From Fen-1362 sp049516395 (GTDB lineage Bacteria; Planctomycetota; Phycisphaerae; Sedimentisphaerales; Anaerobacaceae): a stretch of DNA of 64,000 nt. The notes beneath the pieces were generated by a model. The model did no database searches and had not been told where the DNA came from. It saw only the letters and a list, made by a program, of their open reading frames with translations. This document shows, piece after piece, positions 16,681-26,031 of the stretch. Position 1 is the stretch's first letter. Every line of letters starts with the position of its first letter. The DNA lies in assembly GCA_049516395.1 (NCBI GenBank), contig JBEKTD010000006.1:62001-126000 (forward strand), written 5' to 3'. The translations under genes and the position numbers were made by a program.

Positions 16681-18336
16681 TCAGGTAATCAGCGTGCCGA
16701 TGGCTGCTGAGCCATACTGGGTGAAATCATCAGTTCCGTATGTCTTGACCGCGCCTTCCTGCATAAGGTCCCATAGGTGCAAAATGTCGCTTTTGAGGAA
16801 AACAGTCGCGATTTTTTCGTCGAACTGGGTACCGAGGCGATTTTCAATTTCCGCGATGGCCTTATCGACGCTCATAGTATCCCGATAGACGCGTTCGGAG
16901 GTCATAGCATCGAAACAATCGGCAAGCCCGACAATTTTACCCATAAGCGGAATCTGATTGCCCTTAAGCCCGGCGGGATAACCTTTGCCGTCAACGCGTT
17001 CGTGGTGATTAAGGACGCCCGGAATGATGTCTCGCATTTGCCTGATGCCGCTGAGGATATTGGCACCGATGGACGGGTGCATCCTGAGGCGGTTTTTCTC
17101 CTTTGCGGTGAGCCGGCCTGTTTTGCAGAGCAGTTTTTCATCGATACCGATTTTGCCTATGTCGTGAAGCAAACCGGCGAGATAAATTTTCTGGATTTGC
17201 TCCTGGTCGAGACCTTCCTCTTCGGCAAGATGTTCGGCTATCCACTTGGAAATGAAGCCGACCCGTTCTGAATGACCCCGTGTATAACGGTCTTTGGCAT
17301 CGATGCTGCGGGTCAGCGCCTTGAGTGAGCCGATGAATAATTCCTTAAGGTCACCAAACAGGCGATTGTTCTCGACGAAAACGGCGCATTCGCTGGCGAC
17401 GGAGGTGAACAGCTTGGCGTCGGTGGAATCGAAGTCGGGCTTATCTAAGCGGTTTATGGCAACAAGCATACCGATAACGCGGGCCGTGAGGGGCTGCTTG
17501 TAACCCGTGTCCTGAGACGGGTGCGTTTTAACCTTGCTCGTAAGAGGAACAACAATGATATTGTGAATATTTTTGGGCCATTCATATTTGAACGAACCAT
17601 CGAAGTCGCTGTCCAGGAGCACCTCTTTGCCCTTGTTCAACTCCTCTTGGAGGCGGCTATGAAGAAGCAGGGTCGTGCGGTCGTCGATATCGATAACGCC
17701 CGCGCCCGCTACAAGGATAAAGCGTGATTTGTCATCGACGGTTTTTTCCTGGAGGATGGTGATACCTTCGACGCCGACGATTTCGGTCAAACTGTCGCAG
17801 GCCATCTGGAGGAAATTGGCGTCCGGCTCGACGATTTCCATATTGGTGCTTATTTTGTAAAGCAGGACAAGCTCCTCGTATGTCTGCGCCAGCTCGGAGC
17901 TAATCATATCCATCTGCTCAATGGACTTTCGCCCGGCAGTGAATTTTTCGACAAAAAAGCGAAGCAATTCCGTGAGCAAATGCGACTGCTGCTGGTTGTT
18001 CATATCGAGGGTATTGCCGAGGTCAATAACAACAGCAATGCCAGTTTGCTTTTTTTCGCCTGTCAGGGGGACAAGAACGGAAGAAATATACCTGCTGACC
18101 GCTGAAGAATCGTCCTGCGGTTTGTCTTTTTTATCAGGATGCTTGAGACAGTCGTGGGCAATTTTGGCAAGCCGGGCGGGGTCGGTTTCAAATGCGCCCG
18201 TTTTGCAGAGCAACAGAGGCCTGCCCTCGAAATCGCAGACGGCAAAATTGACGCCCAGCGCAGTCAGCCGGCCGCCGAAATTCTTCAACTCATGAATTTC
18301 TGATGCTGTCAACCCTGTTGCAATTGTATCAGGCAT
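16681..18336 (-). CDS. GAF/HD-GYP domain phosphodiesterase
   Basis: 551 aa. A GAF-like sensor region (about 165-330) is followed by an HD-GYP domain: HSERVGFISKWIAEHL, the metal-binding LLHDIGKIGI, and HHERVDGKGYP. HD-GYP proteins usually hydrolyse cyclic di-GMP, and the residues for activity look intact. There is no membrane segment. It lies 79 bases downstream of a single-domain response regulator and is probably cotranscribed with it. GGAGCAGTTT precedes ATG 18336. Confidence 0.92.
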   Translation of the reverse strand: MPDTIATGLTASEIHELKNFGGRLTALGVNFAVCDFEGRPLLLCKTGAFETDPARLAKIAHDCLKHPDKKDKPQDDSSAVSRYISSVLVPLTGEKKQTGIAVVIDLGNTLDMNNQQQSHLLTELLRFFVEKFTAGRKSIEQMDMISSELAQTYEELVLLYKISTNMEIVEPDANFLQMACDSLTEIVGVEGITILQEKTVDDKSRFILVAGAGVIDIDDRTTLLLHSRLQEELNKGKEVLLDSDFDGSFKYEWPKNIHNIIVVPLTSKVKTHPSQDTGYKQPLTARVIGMLVAINRLDKPDFDSTDAKLFTSVASECAVFVENNRLFGDLKELFIGSLKALTRSIDAKDRYTRGHSERVGFISKWIAEHLAEEEGLDQEQIQKIYLAGLLHDIGKIGIDEKLLCKTGRLTAKEKNRLRMHPSIGANILSGIRQMRDIIPGVLNHHERVDGKGYPAGLKGNQIPLMGKIVGLADCFDAMTSERVYRDTMSVDKAIAEIENRLGTQFDEKIATVFLKSDILHLWDLMQEGAVKTYGTDDFTQYGSAAIGTLIT

Positions 18337-18415
18337 AAACTGCTCCGTTTACGGGGTGAGGCCAGGCGAACGCCAAACGCGGCAATTCCTGAAATCCCTC
18401 CCTCCCCGCCAATCA

Positions 18416-18808
18416 TTACGTTTGACCAACCAGCTCCTTCTGGTAGAGGATGTCCTCTATGTTTCTCAGCAGCTCTTTCGGGCTGAATGGTTTTGTCAGG
18501 CACAGTGACACATTCAGCCGCTGCTGGTCGGCGGCGTCTATCGCAAAATTTCTGGCGGTAAGAAGGACAAAGGGAATACCGCGGGTCTCTTCGTTTCCGC
18601 GGAGTTTTTCGAGAAGCTCCAGGCCGCTCATAATCGGCATCATATAGTCGGCGATAATAATTTCGGGTTTTTCCTTACAGGCAAGGTCGTATGCCTCCTG
18701 CCCGTTACCGGCGGTTATGGGTTCATAACCATTATTGCGAAGTTTTATCGCAACGACGTGAACAATATGCACTTCGTCATCGACTACCAGGACTTTTCTT
18801 GATGCCAT
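18416..18808 (-). CDS. Single-domain response regulator (CheY-like receiver)
   Basis: 130 aa. VLVVDDE near the N terminus supplies the acidic pocket, IIIADYMMP the phosphoacceptor Asp, and VLLTAR and LTKPF the conserved Thr and Lys. There is no output domain. ATG 18808 has AGGAACAACGA upstream. An in-frame ATG 30 bases earlier contains this ribosome site within it and is less likely. The HD-GYP gene downstream is the likely partner. No histidine kinase is adjacent. Confidence 0.92.
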   Translation of the reverse strand: MASRKVLVVDDEVHIVHVVAIKLRNNGYEPITAGNGQEAYDLACKEKPEIIIADYMMPIMSGLELLEKLRGNEETRGIPFVLLTARNFAIDAADQQRLNVSLCLTKPFSPKELLRNIEDILYQKELVGQT

Positions 18809-18838
18809 TCGTTGTTCCTTTCCGTTCCCGGCTGACAT

Positions 18839-19147
18839 ACACAGCGGTCAGCAAATAGTTTATCTAACAATTTTTCGGCCTGCCAGAGGAGGAGCTTAAC
18901 CTGCTTAAATATAAGGAAAGCCGTCGTAAAATAAGGCTTAAAGGTCTAAAACCCGCCCCATAAACCTATAAGCCACAATGGCTGAAAACCGCCCCGTGGC
19001 AGATAGTGATTTTTAAATTAGCAAGGACCGATAAAAAAGGCCGGCGGAGTTTTTTATGAGACGCTCAGATATGTTCAGGCGGGGTAACCCGCCTGCGGCG
19101 GATAAAACCCAGCCCTGCAAATTTCGCCTGGGCCATAAAAAAGAATG
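18839..19147. other. Gene-free stretch with inverted repeats
   Basis: No gene is seen. Two inverted repeats stand out: ATAAAAAA (19031-19038) with TTTTTTAT (19050-19057) around a GC-rich centre, and CAGGCGGG (19076-19083) with CCCGCCTG (19088-19095) around a GTAA loop. These may act as leader or terminator structures for the response-regulator transcript. Confidence 0.4.
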
Positions 19148-19177
19148 ACTCGCTGAAAGATTTGGAAATCAGCGAGT
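19148..19177 (-). terminator. Rho-independent terminator after the pseudopilin-like gene
   Basis: A perfect 9-bp stem ACTCGCTGA/TCAGCGAGT with a 12-base loop is followed on the minus strand by CATTCTTTTTTATGG. It lies 54 bases past the stop of the 19231-19653 gene. Confidence 0.75.
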
Positions 19178-19230
19178 TCATCTTTTCCCGTCGCCCGAAA
19201 TAGGATGAGTGGCGGGTTAACGGGTGTTTT

Positions 19231-19653
19231 TTATAAAGCCGCGTGCACGGCAGAATCGTCGGGCTTTATATTCCCCGTTGCAATATTAATGACCCAGCCC
19301 GCCTTACCCGAGCCGGCGGTACTTGGGCCATTTTCGAACCGTACTGCGCTGCTGCCGTTAAACGGATTCGCAGGCATCGACATCAGATAAGGCCCGTGAT
19401 TATCGGTGCCCTTCGTTGTCATGGCTTGTTCGAAACTTGCGTAGGTCTCAGTGGGCGGGAGCTGCTCATTGTGCTGGATTTTGTAGAGTTCGAGCTGGCA
19501 ACGAACCGTCTGCAGGTCCGCGAGGAATCGCGCCTCTTCGACGCCAGTGCCTCGTGTGCTGAAGTCGGGAGACAGGATACCAGCGCCGACACTGCAAATT
19601 GCTCCCACCAAAGAAACCTGAATCATTGCAAAACCGATTCTCGCTTTAATCAT
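19231..19653 (-). CDS. GspG-like pseudopilin with unusual leader motif
   Basis: 140 aa. The N terminus has a basic start, then IGFAMIQVSLVGAICSVGAGI, laid out like a prepilin cleavage site and helix but with Gln at +5 in place of the near-universal Glu. The middle (FLADLQTVRCQLELYKIQHN) and the end (GPYLMSMPANPFNG ... GWVINIATGNIKPD) match the globular part of GspG-type pseudopilins. It could be a minor pseudopilin or a degenerate copy. No type II secretion genes are nearby. The gene has a long, structured 5' leader and its own terminator. Confidence 0.75.
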   Translation of the reverse strand: MIKARIGFAMIQVSLVGAICSVGAGILSPDFSTRGTGVEEARFLADLQTVRCQLELYKIQHNEQLPPTETYASFEQAMTTKGTDNHGPYLMSMPANPFNGSSAVRFENGPSTAGSGKAGWVINIATGNIKPDDSAVHAAL

Positions 19654-19870
19654 TTCAAAATCACCCGCTAAGCTGTTGGAACAACAGCTTCCCCCCTGAA
19701 TAACCCGGCCCTGAACACCCGGTTTATCCGTCGACTTTTCGGCAAACGGGTCGGTCCCTCCTGATACGGCCCCCCAGCCGGTCCCTCAATATAATAGCTA
19801 TATCCCCCTGTTTACTCAGATGTAGCCAGTGTTCACCTATAGTATATGGAATTTAACGGAAAGTGCCAAA
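19654..19870 (-). promoter_or_regulatory. Structured GC-rich leader of the pseudopilin-like gene
   Basis: Read on the minus strand, the leader carries two GAGGGACCG blocks, a long imperfect hairpin of ACCCGTTTGCCG against CGGATAAACCGGGT, and a perfect 9-bp hairpin AAGCTGTTG/CAACAGCTT (19670-19690) 17 bases before the start codon. It does not match a riboswitch core I can name. cis-regulation of translation is inferred. Confidence 0.4.
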
Positions 19871-19952
19871 TTTTGAGGGGCGTAATACAGGACCTTGTGC
19901 AGATTTTTCTTACTGCAAGGGCCGAAAATATCACCTGCCCGGATAAATCGGC

Positions 19953-20402
19953 TTAAAAACGTATGTAATCGGGGGCGCTGGTAATGCGGATTCTTCTGGC
20001 TGTCGGGCCAAGATGAGATAATTCTATTTTGATATAGTTGATTCCCGCCAAGGCCTGCTCAACTTTGTCTGCCCATTCGATAAGAACAACCGAGCCGGGA
20101 CGACAATAATCGTCGAAGCCGATTTGCTCGAACTGGGCGATTGAATCGAGGCGGTAAGCGTCGAGATGATAAACCTCAAGTCGCCCTGAATATTCGTTGA
20201 CCAAAACGAATGTCGGACTGGTAACTTCGTTGGCTGCGCCTTCGGCGCCGAGGCCCGCAACGATTCCCTTGATGAGATGCGTTTTGCCGCTGCCCAGGTT
20301 GCCGTAAAGCGCAATGACCTCCCCGCCTTTCAATTGCGAGCCGAATTTTTTGCCAAACTTAACGGTCTCATCCGCCGAATTCGTTGTTACATCAATAGTC
20401 AT
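19953..20402 (-). CDS. tsaE: tRNA threonylcarbamoyladenosine biosynthesis ATPase TsaE
   Basis: 149 aa. The P-loop ATPase of the t6A37 tRNA-modification complex, working with TsaB, TsaC and TsaD. Walker A is LYGNLGSGKTH (about 33-43), and the family blocks SPTFVLVNEY, VYHLDAYRL and LIEWADK are all present. It starts 13 bases after the thiL stop, so it is the last gene of an argH-thiL-tsaE operon. Confidence 0.95.
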   Translation of the reverse strand: MTIDVTTNSADETVKFGKKFGSQLKGGEVIALYGNLGSGKTHLIKGIVAGLGAEGAANEVTSPTFVLVNEYSGRLEVYHLDAYRLDSIAQFEQIGFDDYCRPGSVVLIEWADKVEQALAGINYIKIELSHLGPTARRIRITSAPDYIRF

Positions 20403-20415
20403 CTTAAATAATCAA

Positions 20416-21336
20416 TCATTTCAAATGGTCGTAGCCGGAGGGCTTCAAGTCCGTGATTTTGCCGTCGGGCATTTTTATCTGCATTTTGCCGGCATCGGTA
20501 ATTGTTCCGATTCTCGTAATCGGCACAGAATCATTCCACTGTTTCAATAACTTAACGCAATTGTCTTCGGCCAGGGTAAAAAGCAATTCAAAATCCTCGC
20601 CGTCGTTGAGTGCGGCGAAAAAGGGGTCAGGCCCCTTTTTCGCGTCTGGGGATATCGGGATTGAATTCGCGTCGAGAATCGCACCTACGCCGCTTTGGGT
20701 ACAGATACGATTCAGGTCGCTGCTCAAGCCGTCGCTAAGGTCCATCATCGAATTGAGTTTGACTAACGATGTGATTTTGAGTGCCTCTTTAACACGGGGT
20801 GTGAAATTGAGGTGTTTGCCGAGCAACGCCCCGCCAAGTGAACCTGTAACACATATTGCATCGCCGACTTTTGCGCCGTTTCTGCGGACAGGCGGATTAC
20901 CCGCGGGCCGAGACAGCATAGCGACGTTAATCACGAATTTACTCGCGTCGGCCCACTTGGTAATGTCGCCACCGATGAGTGGACAATTAAATTTATCGGA
21001 GGCGAGTATAATACCTGAATGAAGCTCTTTAAGCTGGACCTGGCCAAAACCGGCAGGCAAGCCGACACTGACCACGGCTGCAACCGGAATAGTCGCCATC
21101 GCGGCACAATCGCTCAAACTCGCCGCCATTGCCTTGTAGCCAACCTGCTGAAGAGTTGCGGTTTTTAAATCAAAGTGGACGCCATCGAGGAGCATATCGG
21201 TTGTGATAAGAACCGAAACGCCGTCGGCAAGACGGATTTCCGCCATATCGTCGCCGATACCAATGGGGAAATCGCGTGGTGGCAGATTTCGCTGCCGGGC
21301 AAACCAACCCGTAATGATGTCTTCGCCGTTATTCAT
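20416..21336 (-). CDS. thiL: Thiamine-monophosphate kinase
   Basis: 306 aa. It phosphorylates thiamine monophosphate to thiamine diphosphate, the last step of vitamin B1 synthesis. Family motifs are GIGDDMAEI, TTDMLLDGVHFD (metal and substrate binding), ASLSDCAAM and MMDLSDGLSSDLNRI. I chose ATG 21336, which overlaps the argH stop as ATGA. A TTG start at 21360 would add eight residues. No other thiamine genes are nearby. Confidence 0.94.
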   Translation of the reverse strand: MNNGEDIITGWFARQRNLPPRDFPIGIGDDMAEIRLADGVSVLITTDMLLDGVHFDLKTATLQQVGYKAMAASLSDCAAMATIPVAAVVSVGLPAGFGQVQLKELHSGIILASDKFNCPLIGGDITKWADASKFVINVAMLSRPAGNPPVRRNGAKVGDAICVTGSLGGALLGKHLNFTPRVKEALKITSLVKLNSMMDLSDGLSSDLNRICTQSGVGAILDANSIPISPDAKKGPDPFFAALNDGEDFELLFTLAEDNCVKLLKQWNDSVPITRIGTITDAGKMQIKMPDGKITDLKPSGYDHLK

Positions 21337-22718
21337 CGCTTGGACAACTGTTTTTGCCAATAGGCGATTTGCTCTTTGGCCTGTTTAGGACCTGCTGAAC
21401 CAATCGTAACGTATTTCGCGACAACGTTGGCGGCGCCGAGCGACTTATAAACGTCGGACTTTATTTCCGGAGAGAACTTTTTTAACTCGGCGAGTTTCAG
21501 GTCAGCAAGGTTAATCCCCTGCTTTTCGCAGTGCGCGACCAGAGAGCCGACAATACCGTGGGCCTGGCGGAACGGGACACCTTTACGAACAAGGTATTCC
21601 GCCAGCGAGGTCGCATCCAAAAAGCCGGCGTCAAGACCTGCGGCGATGCGTTTGGTATCGAAGATCGTATGTGCAATGACTGCGGAGACCATATCAAGAC
21701 ATTGGCTTATGGTATCGGTAGCGGCGAAGATATGAGTTTTGTCTTCCTGCAAATCGCGGTTGTAGCCGGTGGGCTGGGCCTTTAATAAGGTAAGCATCCC
21801 CATAAGTGCGCCGTATGTCCGGCCGGATTTGCCCCGAACAAGCTCAAGGGCGTCAGCGTTTCGCTTCTGCGGCATCATACTCGACGACGTGCAGAAACTG
21901 TCGGCTATATGAACAAAGCCGAATTCGTTGGAACAGAAGATTATCAAGTCCTCGCTCAAACGTGACAGGTGCGTTGATATGAGCGCGCAATCGAAAATGA
22001 ACTCTGCGCAGAAATCCCGGTCGCCAACGGCGTCGATTGAGTTATAAGCCATATCAGAGAAACCCAGTAGTTTGGCGGTGTCTTTTCTGTCCAAAGGCAA
22101 AGTCGAGCCCGCAATCGCGCCCGCGCCAAGAGGCGAAATACTTACCAACTGTTGACAATTGTCCAAACGGATAAAATCCCGCTGAAGCTGCTCGACGAAA
22201 TTCAGCAGATACGAGGCGATAACGATGGGCTGCGCCCGCTGGAGATGGGTATATGCGGGCATCACGTCAACGGTATATTTGGCCGCCTTGGCGACAAGCG
22301 ATTTTTGCAGGCCGGAGATTTTGATCTGGATTGCATCAATCTCGTCTCGCAGCCAGAGCCGCAAATCAGTGGCAACCTGGTCATTCCGGCTGCGGCCCGT
22401 GTGCAGCTTTTTGGCTGCGCTGCCGATTTTTTTGACAAGGGCATTTTCAATCGCCATATGAATATCTTCGTATGTCTTGTCGAATTTGAATTTACCCCCG
22501 GTGATTTCACGCCCGATTCGTTCAAGCCCGCGTTTTATTTTCGCTAACTCGGTTTTGGTAATGAGCTTGCGCTTCGCCAGCATTTGCGCATGCGCTATCG
22601 AACCGGCGATATCGTATTTGTAAAGCCGTTTATCGATGCTAAGAGACTCAACGAAATCGACCATAAGTTGGTCTGGTGCGCCCGCGAGGCGGTGTTCCCA
22701 GCTTTTAATTTTGGCCAT
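21333..22718 (-). CDS. argH: Argininosuccinate lyase
   Basis: 461 aa. It cleaves argininosuccinate to arginine and fumarate. The fumarase/aspartase-family signature is SSSMMPQKRNADALE, and HTGRSRNDQVATDLRLW and THLQRAQPI are also present. I chose ATG 22718 (GGAGTGATAAAA upstream). The frame extends 21 codons further 5' without a better start. First gene of the argH-thiL-tsaE group. argG is not in this window. Confidence 0.96.
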   Translation of the reverse strand: MAKIKSWEHRLAGAPDQLMVDFVESLSIDKRLYKYDIAGSIAHAQMLAKRKLITKTELAKIKRGLERIGREITGGKFKFDKTYEDIHMAIENALVKKIGSAAKKLHTGRSRNDQVATDLRLWLRDEIDAIQIKISGLQKSLVAKAAKYTVDVMPAYTHLQRAQPIVIASYLLNFVEQLQRDFIRLDNCQQLVSISPLGAGAIAGSTLPLDRKDTAKLLGFSDMAYNSIDAVGDRDFCAEFIFDCALISTHLSRLSEDLIIFCSNEFGFVHIADSFCTSSSMMPQKRNADALELVRGKSGRTYGALMGMLTLLKAQPTGYNRDLQEDKTHIFAATDTISQCLDMVSAVIAHTIFDTKRIAAGLDAGFLDATSLAEYLVRKGVPFRQAHGIVGSLVAHCEKQGINLADLKLAELKKFSPEIKSDVYKSLGAANVVAKYVTIGSAGPKQAKEQIAYWQKQLSKR

Positions 22719-22780
22719 TTTTATCACTCCAAAAAGGGATTTCCACTCGCAGATGATACGCCCCCCCGCCGGATGTGTCA

Positions 22781-22800
22781 ACCCTTCGACAGGTTCAGGT
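22781..22800. repeat. Palindromic repeat at the 3' end of the GT9 gene
   Basis: ACCCTTCGACAGGTTCAGGT. The TGA stop of the glycosyltransferase lies inside this repeat, on the other strand. Relatives are at 1203-1224 and 53805-53832. Confidence 0.6.
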
Positions 22801-23850
22801 GGCTAATAAAACAGCCGCCGCCTTATTTTGCAAATTCTCTGAAGTTGCCTCGGTAAAATCCGGAGTATTATTCTGGAGGATAGTTACAGCGGACCCGATT
22901 GGACGGTAAACAGCCGGGTCGGTCGGGCCGAATACGGCGACTGTTCGGATTCCCAATGCCGCCGCCAGATGCGTTATTCCGCTGTCGTTGCCCAGAAAAG
23001 CCCTCGAACAGCTCAATACCGCAAGCACATCCGACAAGGGTAAATCCGTAAGTAAATTTCCAAGCTCCCGAATGTAACTTATCGTTGATTCGCCGAACCG
23101 TTCCATCTCGGCAGGCCCAAGCAGAAATACCGAATCCGTTCCCTCTTTTTCGAGCATCCGCGCCACTGCAAGGAAATTATCGAGATGCCAGCATTTATGC
23201 GCCCCGCCACTGCCCGGATGTATAACCGCTGGTTTGACCGTAGGCATAATACCGTTTTCGGCCAATATTTCTCTGCCCCTGTATATATCCGCCTGCGTCG
23301 GCCTTATCAGTGGCATACTAATCGCCGAATTGTGTTCTTGAGGTGACAATCCGCTTTGTTCAACGAATTGTTTCCTGTAAAAATCACTGATATGAATGTT
23401 GTGCCTTTCATCCGGCTTCATCGCCAGCGTAATCACCTCCGCGCTGTTGCTGCAATTGACCGTGAAAATCAGGTTCTTCTCGAAATGGCTGTCCGACTCG
23501 CCTAAGAAACTTGCAATCCAGGAATAACCCGCAAATGCCATAATCAGCGGGTCGCCATCGGCAACCTCAAAATCTCCCTCGCCCGCGAACAGCCGATGCA
23601 AACTTATCGAATCCAGCGACCTGACCACATCGACGCAGCTCCTCCCCGACAGCATCCCCAGGTATTCCGTATGGCCTATGATATCGACACCGCCGGGGCA
23701 AACCGTCTCTTTCATTAGTTCCGCCAGAGGCAACGTCAAAATGCAATCGCCTATCGCCCCCGGCTGCAAAATCACCCCTCGCCGGCCCTGCTGTGACGCA
23801 ATCGCCAGCTTTTCCCGCAGTTTGTCTATGATATTGCTTTTTCCGCACAT
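22795..23850 (-). CDS. Glycosyltransferase family 9 (heptosyltransferase-like)
   Basis: 351 aa. GT9 enzymes such as WaaC and WaaF add heptose to lipopolysaccharide core. The N-terminal Rossmann part shows GVILQPGAIGDCILTLPLAELM. The C-terminal donor-binding part shows AVIHPGSGGAHKCWHLDNF, LLGPAE and FLGNDSGITHLAAALG, then TVAVFGPTDP. The acceptor is unknown. The last codons and stop overlap a palindromic repeat, so the original C terminus may differ slightly. Divergent from uvrB. No strong ribosome site precedes ATG 23850. Confidence 0.9.
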   Translation of the reverse strand: MCGKSNIIDKLREKLAIASQQGRRGVILQPGAIGDCILTLPLAELMKETVCPGGVDIIGHTEYLGMLSGRSCVDVVRSLDSISLHRLFAGEGDFEVADGDPLIMAFAGYSWIASFLGESDSHFEKNLIFTVNCSNSAEVITLAMKPDERHNIHISDFYRKQFVEQSGLSPQEHNSAISMPLIRPTQADIYRGREILAENGIMPTVKPAVIHPGSGGAHKCWHLDNFLAVARMLEKEGTDSVFLLGPAEMERFGESTISYIRELGNLLTDLPLSDVLAVLSCSRAFLGNDSGITHLAAALGIRTVAVFGPTDPAVYRPIGSAVTILQNNTPDFTEATSENLQNKAAAVLLAT

Positions 23851-23975
23851 ATTTCGTTTGTGTAATATATCGTATCGAGGGGCTTTGCAACAGAACGCAG
23901 GAGCTTTTATTGAGCAAGATGTGATTTTGCGTTATAATTGTGAGGTTTTGGACGGGAACGAAAAATAAGGTAAAG

Positions 23976-26030
23976 ATGGCAAAATTTGAGCTGAATAACG
24001 CGATGAAGCCCGCGGGGGACCAGCCAGCGGCAATAAGCCGGCTGATGGAAGGGCTGCGCGCAGATAAAAAATTCCAGACGCTAATGGGCGTAACCGGGTC
24101 GGGCAAGACATTCACAATGGCAAATATCATCGCGGCGTATAATCGGCCAACATTAGTCGTATCGCACAATAAGACCCTGGCAGCCCAGCTTTATGAGGAG
24201 TTCAAGGATTTATTTCCCAATAACGCGGTCGAGTATTTCGTGAGCTATTACGATTATTACCAGCCGGAGGCGTATATACCGCAAAGAGATATATACATCG
24301 AAAAAGACGCCTCGAAGAACGCAGACCTGGACCGGTTGCGACTTTCGACAACGACGAGCTTATCGACCCGCGAGGACTGCATCATCGTGGCGTCGGTATC
24401 GTGTATATTCGGATTGGGTTCGCCGGAGGATTACAAGGCAAGCGTCGTGGGCGTAAGGGTTGGCGATACGATTGACAGAAACACCCTGCTTGGCCGATTG
24501 GCCGATATTCAATATTCGAGGAATGACTTTGATTTTCAAAGGGGCAAATTCCGCGTCCGTGGAGACGTGGTCGAATTGCATCCGTCTTATGAGTCATTTG
24601 CGATTAGATTCGAGTTTTTCGGCGACCAGATAGAAAAAATCAGTTACATAAACCCGGTCAGCGGAGATATCCTCGCCCAGGAGGAACAGGTCTTTATATA
24701 CCCCGCTCAGCATTACGTTACCGGCGGCGACAGGTTGATGAGCGCGATAGAAGGGATAAAAGCGGAGTTATCACAGCGACTGATGGAATTGCGCAGCCAG
24801 GCCAAATTATTGGAGGCACAACGCCTTGAGGCCCGCACCAAATACGATATCGAGATGCTTCAGGAAGTTGGTTATTGCAGCGGGATAGAAAATTACAGCA
24901 GACATTTAGCGGGATTGCCCGCGGGGGCAAAGCCATATACGCTGGTAGATTATTTCCCGAAGGATTTCCTGTTATTTATCGATGAATCGCACGTTACGAT
25001 TCCGCAACTGCGCGGGATGTGGGCGGGCGACAGGAGCAGGAAGGACGTCCTGGTTGAGCACGGTTTCAGGTTGCCGAGCGCATTGGATAACAGACCCTTG
25101 CGGTTCGAGGAATTCGAGGGAAAATGGAACCAGGTAGTTTTTGTATCAGCAACACCCGGGCCTTTCGAGATGGCCAAATGCAATAACGAGGTGGTTGAGC
25201 AGATAATCAGGCCGACGGGCCTGATTGACCCGGAGATTTTTGTTCAGCCGGCAAAAGATCAGGTGGCGCATCTTATCGGCGAAATCGAAAAGCGAATCAA
25301 AGTCGGGGAAAGGGTACTGGTAACGACGCTGACGAAAAAAATGGCGGAGGACCTGTCCGGTTTTATCGCGAAAAAGGGCATCAAGTGCCAATACCTTCAC
25401 AGCGAAATTGAAACTTTGGAGAGAGTTGAAATCCTGCGGAACCTCCGGCTGGGGCAGTTTGACGTGTTAGTGGGGATAAACCTGCTGCGCGAAGGCTTAG
25501 ATTTGCCCGAGGTATCAATGGTGGCGATTTTGGACGCGGACAAGGAAGGATTCCTGCGGAGCGAGACATCGCTGATACAAACGATAGGCAGAACTGCCAG
25601 AAACGTCAATGCGACGGTGTATTTGTATGCCGATACAGTCACCGAATCGATGAAGAAAGCTATTGACGAAACGTCCAGACGGCGTAAAATTCAGCTTGAA
25701 TACAACCGTGAGCACAACATCACCCCGGAAACGATACGCAAGGAAATACGGTCGGGGCTGACCTTGGAGTTTAAAGCCAGGCAGGCCGCGCGCGAGGCGG
25801 TGCGGTTTGAGCCGGATGAATTCGAGAAAGTCGAGCTGGCGGGGCAAATCGAAAAGGAAATGCTCGAAGCCGCTGCGGCGCTTGATTTTGAGCGGGCTGC
25901 GTTTTTACGCGATAAGCTCAAAGAATTAAAAGAATTGCCTCAAATGGTGCTGCTGGATTCAAAGAAAAAAAAGAGCGTTCATTTGGCTGAGAAAAAACTG
26001 AAACGATTCAAGAACCCAAACGAAAGGTGA
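23976..26030 (+). CDS. uvrB: UvrB, excinuclease ABC subunit B
   Basis: 684 aa. A helicase-like subunit that loads on damaged DNA after UvrA and recruits UvrC. Walker A is GVTGSGKT (38-45), the beta-hairpin is YYDYYQPEAYIPQRDIYI, and helicase motifs DESHV, EGLDLPEV and QTIGRTARN follow. A UVR domain (EKEMLEAAAALDFERAAFLRD) lies near 630-660. I chose ATG 23976, which follows AAGGTAAAG. It heads a tight run with nadC, birA and lipBA. Confidence 0.97.
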   Translation: MAKFELNNAMKPAGDQPAAISRLMEGLRADKKFQTLMGVTGSGKTFTMANIIAAYNRPTLVVSHNKTLAAQLYEEFKDLFPNNAVEYFVSYYDYYQPEAYIPQRDIYIEKDASKNADLDRLRLSTTTSLSTREDCIIVASVSCIFGLGSPEDYKASVVGVRVGDTIDRNTLLGRLADIQYSRNDFDFQRGKFRVRGDVVELHPSYESFAIRFEFFGDQIEKISYINPVSGDILAQEEQVFIYPAQHYVTGGDRLMSAIEGIKAELSQRLMELRSQAKLLEAQRLEARTKYDIEMLQEVGYCSGIENYSRHLAGLPAGAKPYTLVDYFPKDFLLFIDESHVTIPQLRGMWAGDRSRKDVLVEHGFRLPSALDNRPLRFEEFEGKWNQVVFVSATPGPFEMAKCNNEVVEQIIRPTGLIDPEIFVQPAKDQVAHLIGEIEKRIKVGERVLVTTLTKKMAEDLSGFIAKKGIKCQYLHSEIETLERVEILRNLRLGQFDVLVGINLLREGLDLPEVSMVAILDADKEGFLRSETSLIQTIGRTARNVNATVYLYADTVTESMKKAIDETSRRRKIQLEYNREHNITPETIRKEIRSGLTLEFKARQAAREAVRFEPDEFEKVELAGQIEKEMLEAAAALDFERAAFLRDKLKELKELPQMVLLDSKKKKSVHLAEKKLKRFKNPNER

Positions 26031-26031
26031 T

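Noticed and set aside
19654..19870. Cyclic di-GMP or cobalamin riboswitch
   Set aside because: The leader is structured but I could not match the conserved core of either class.
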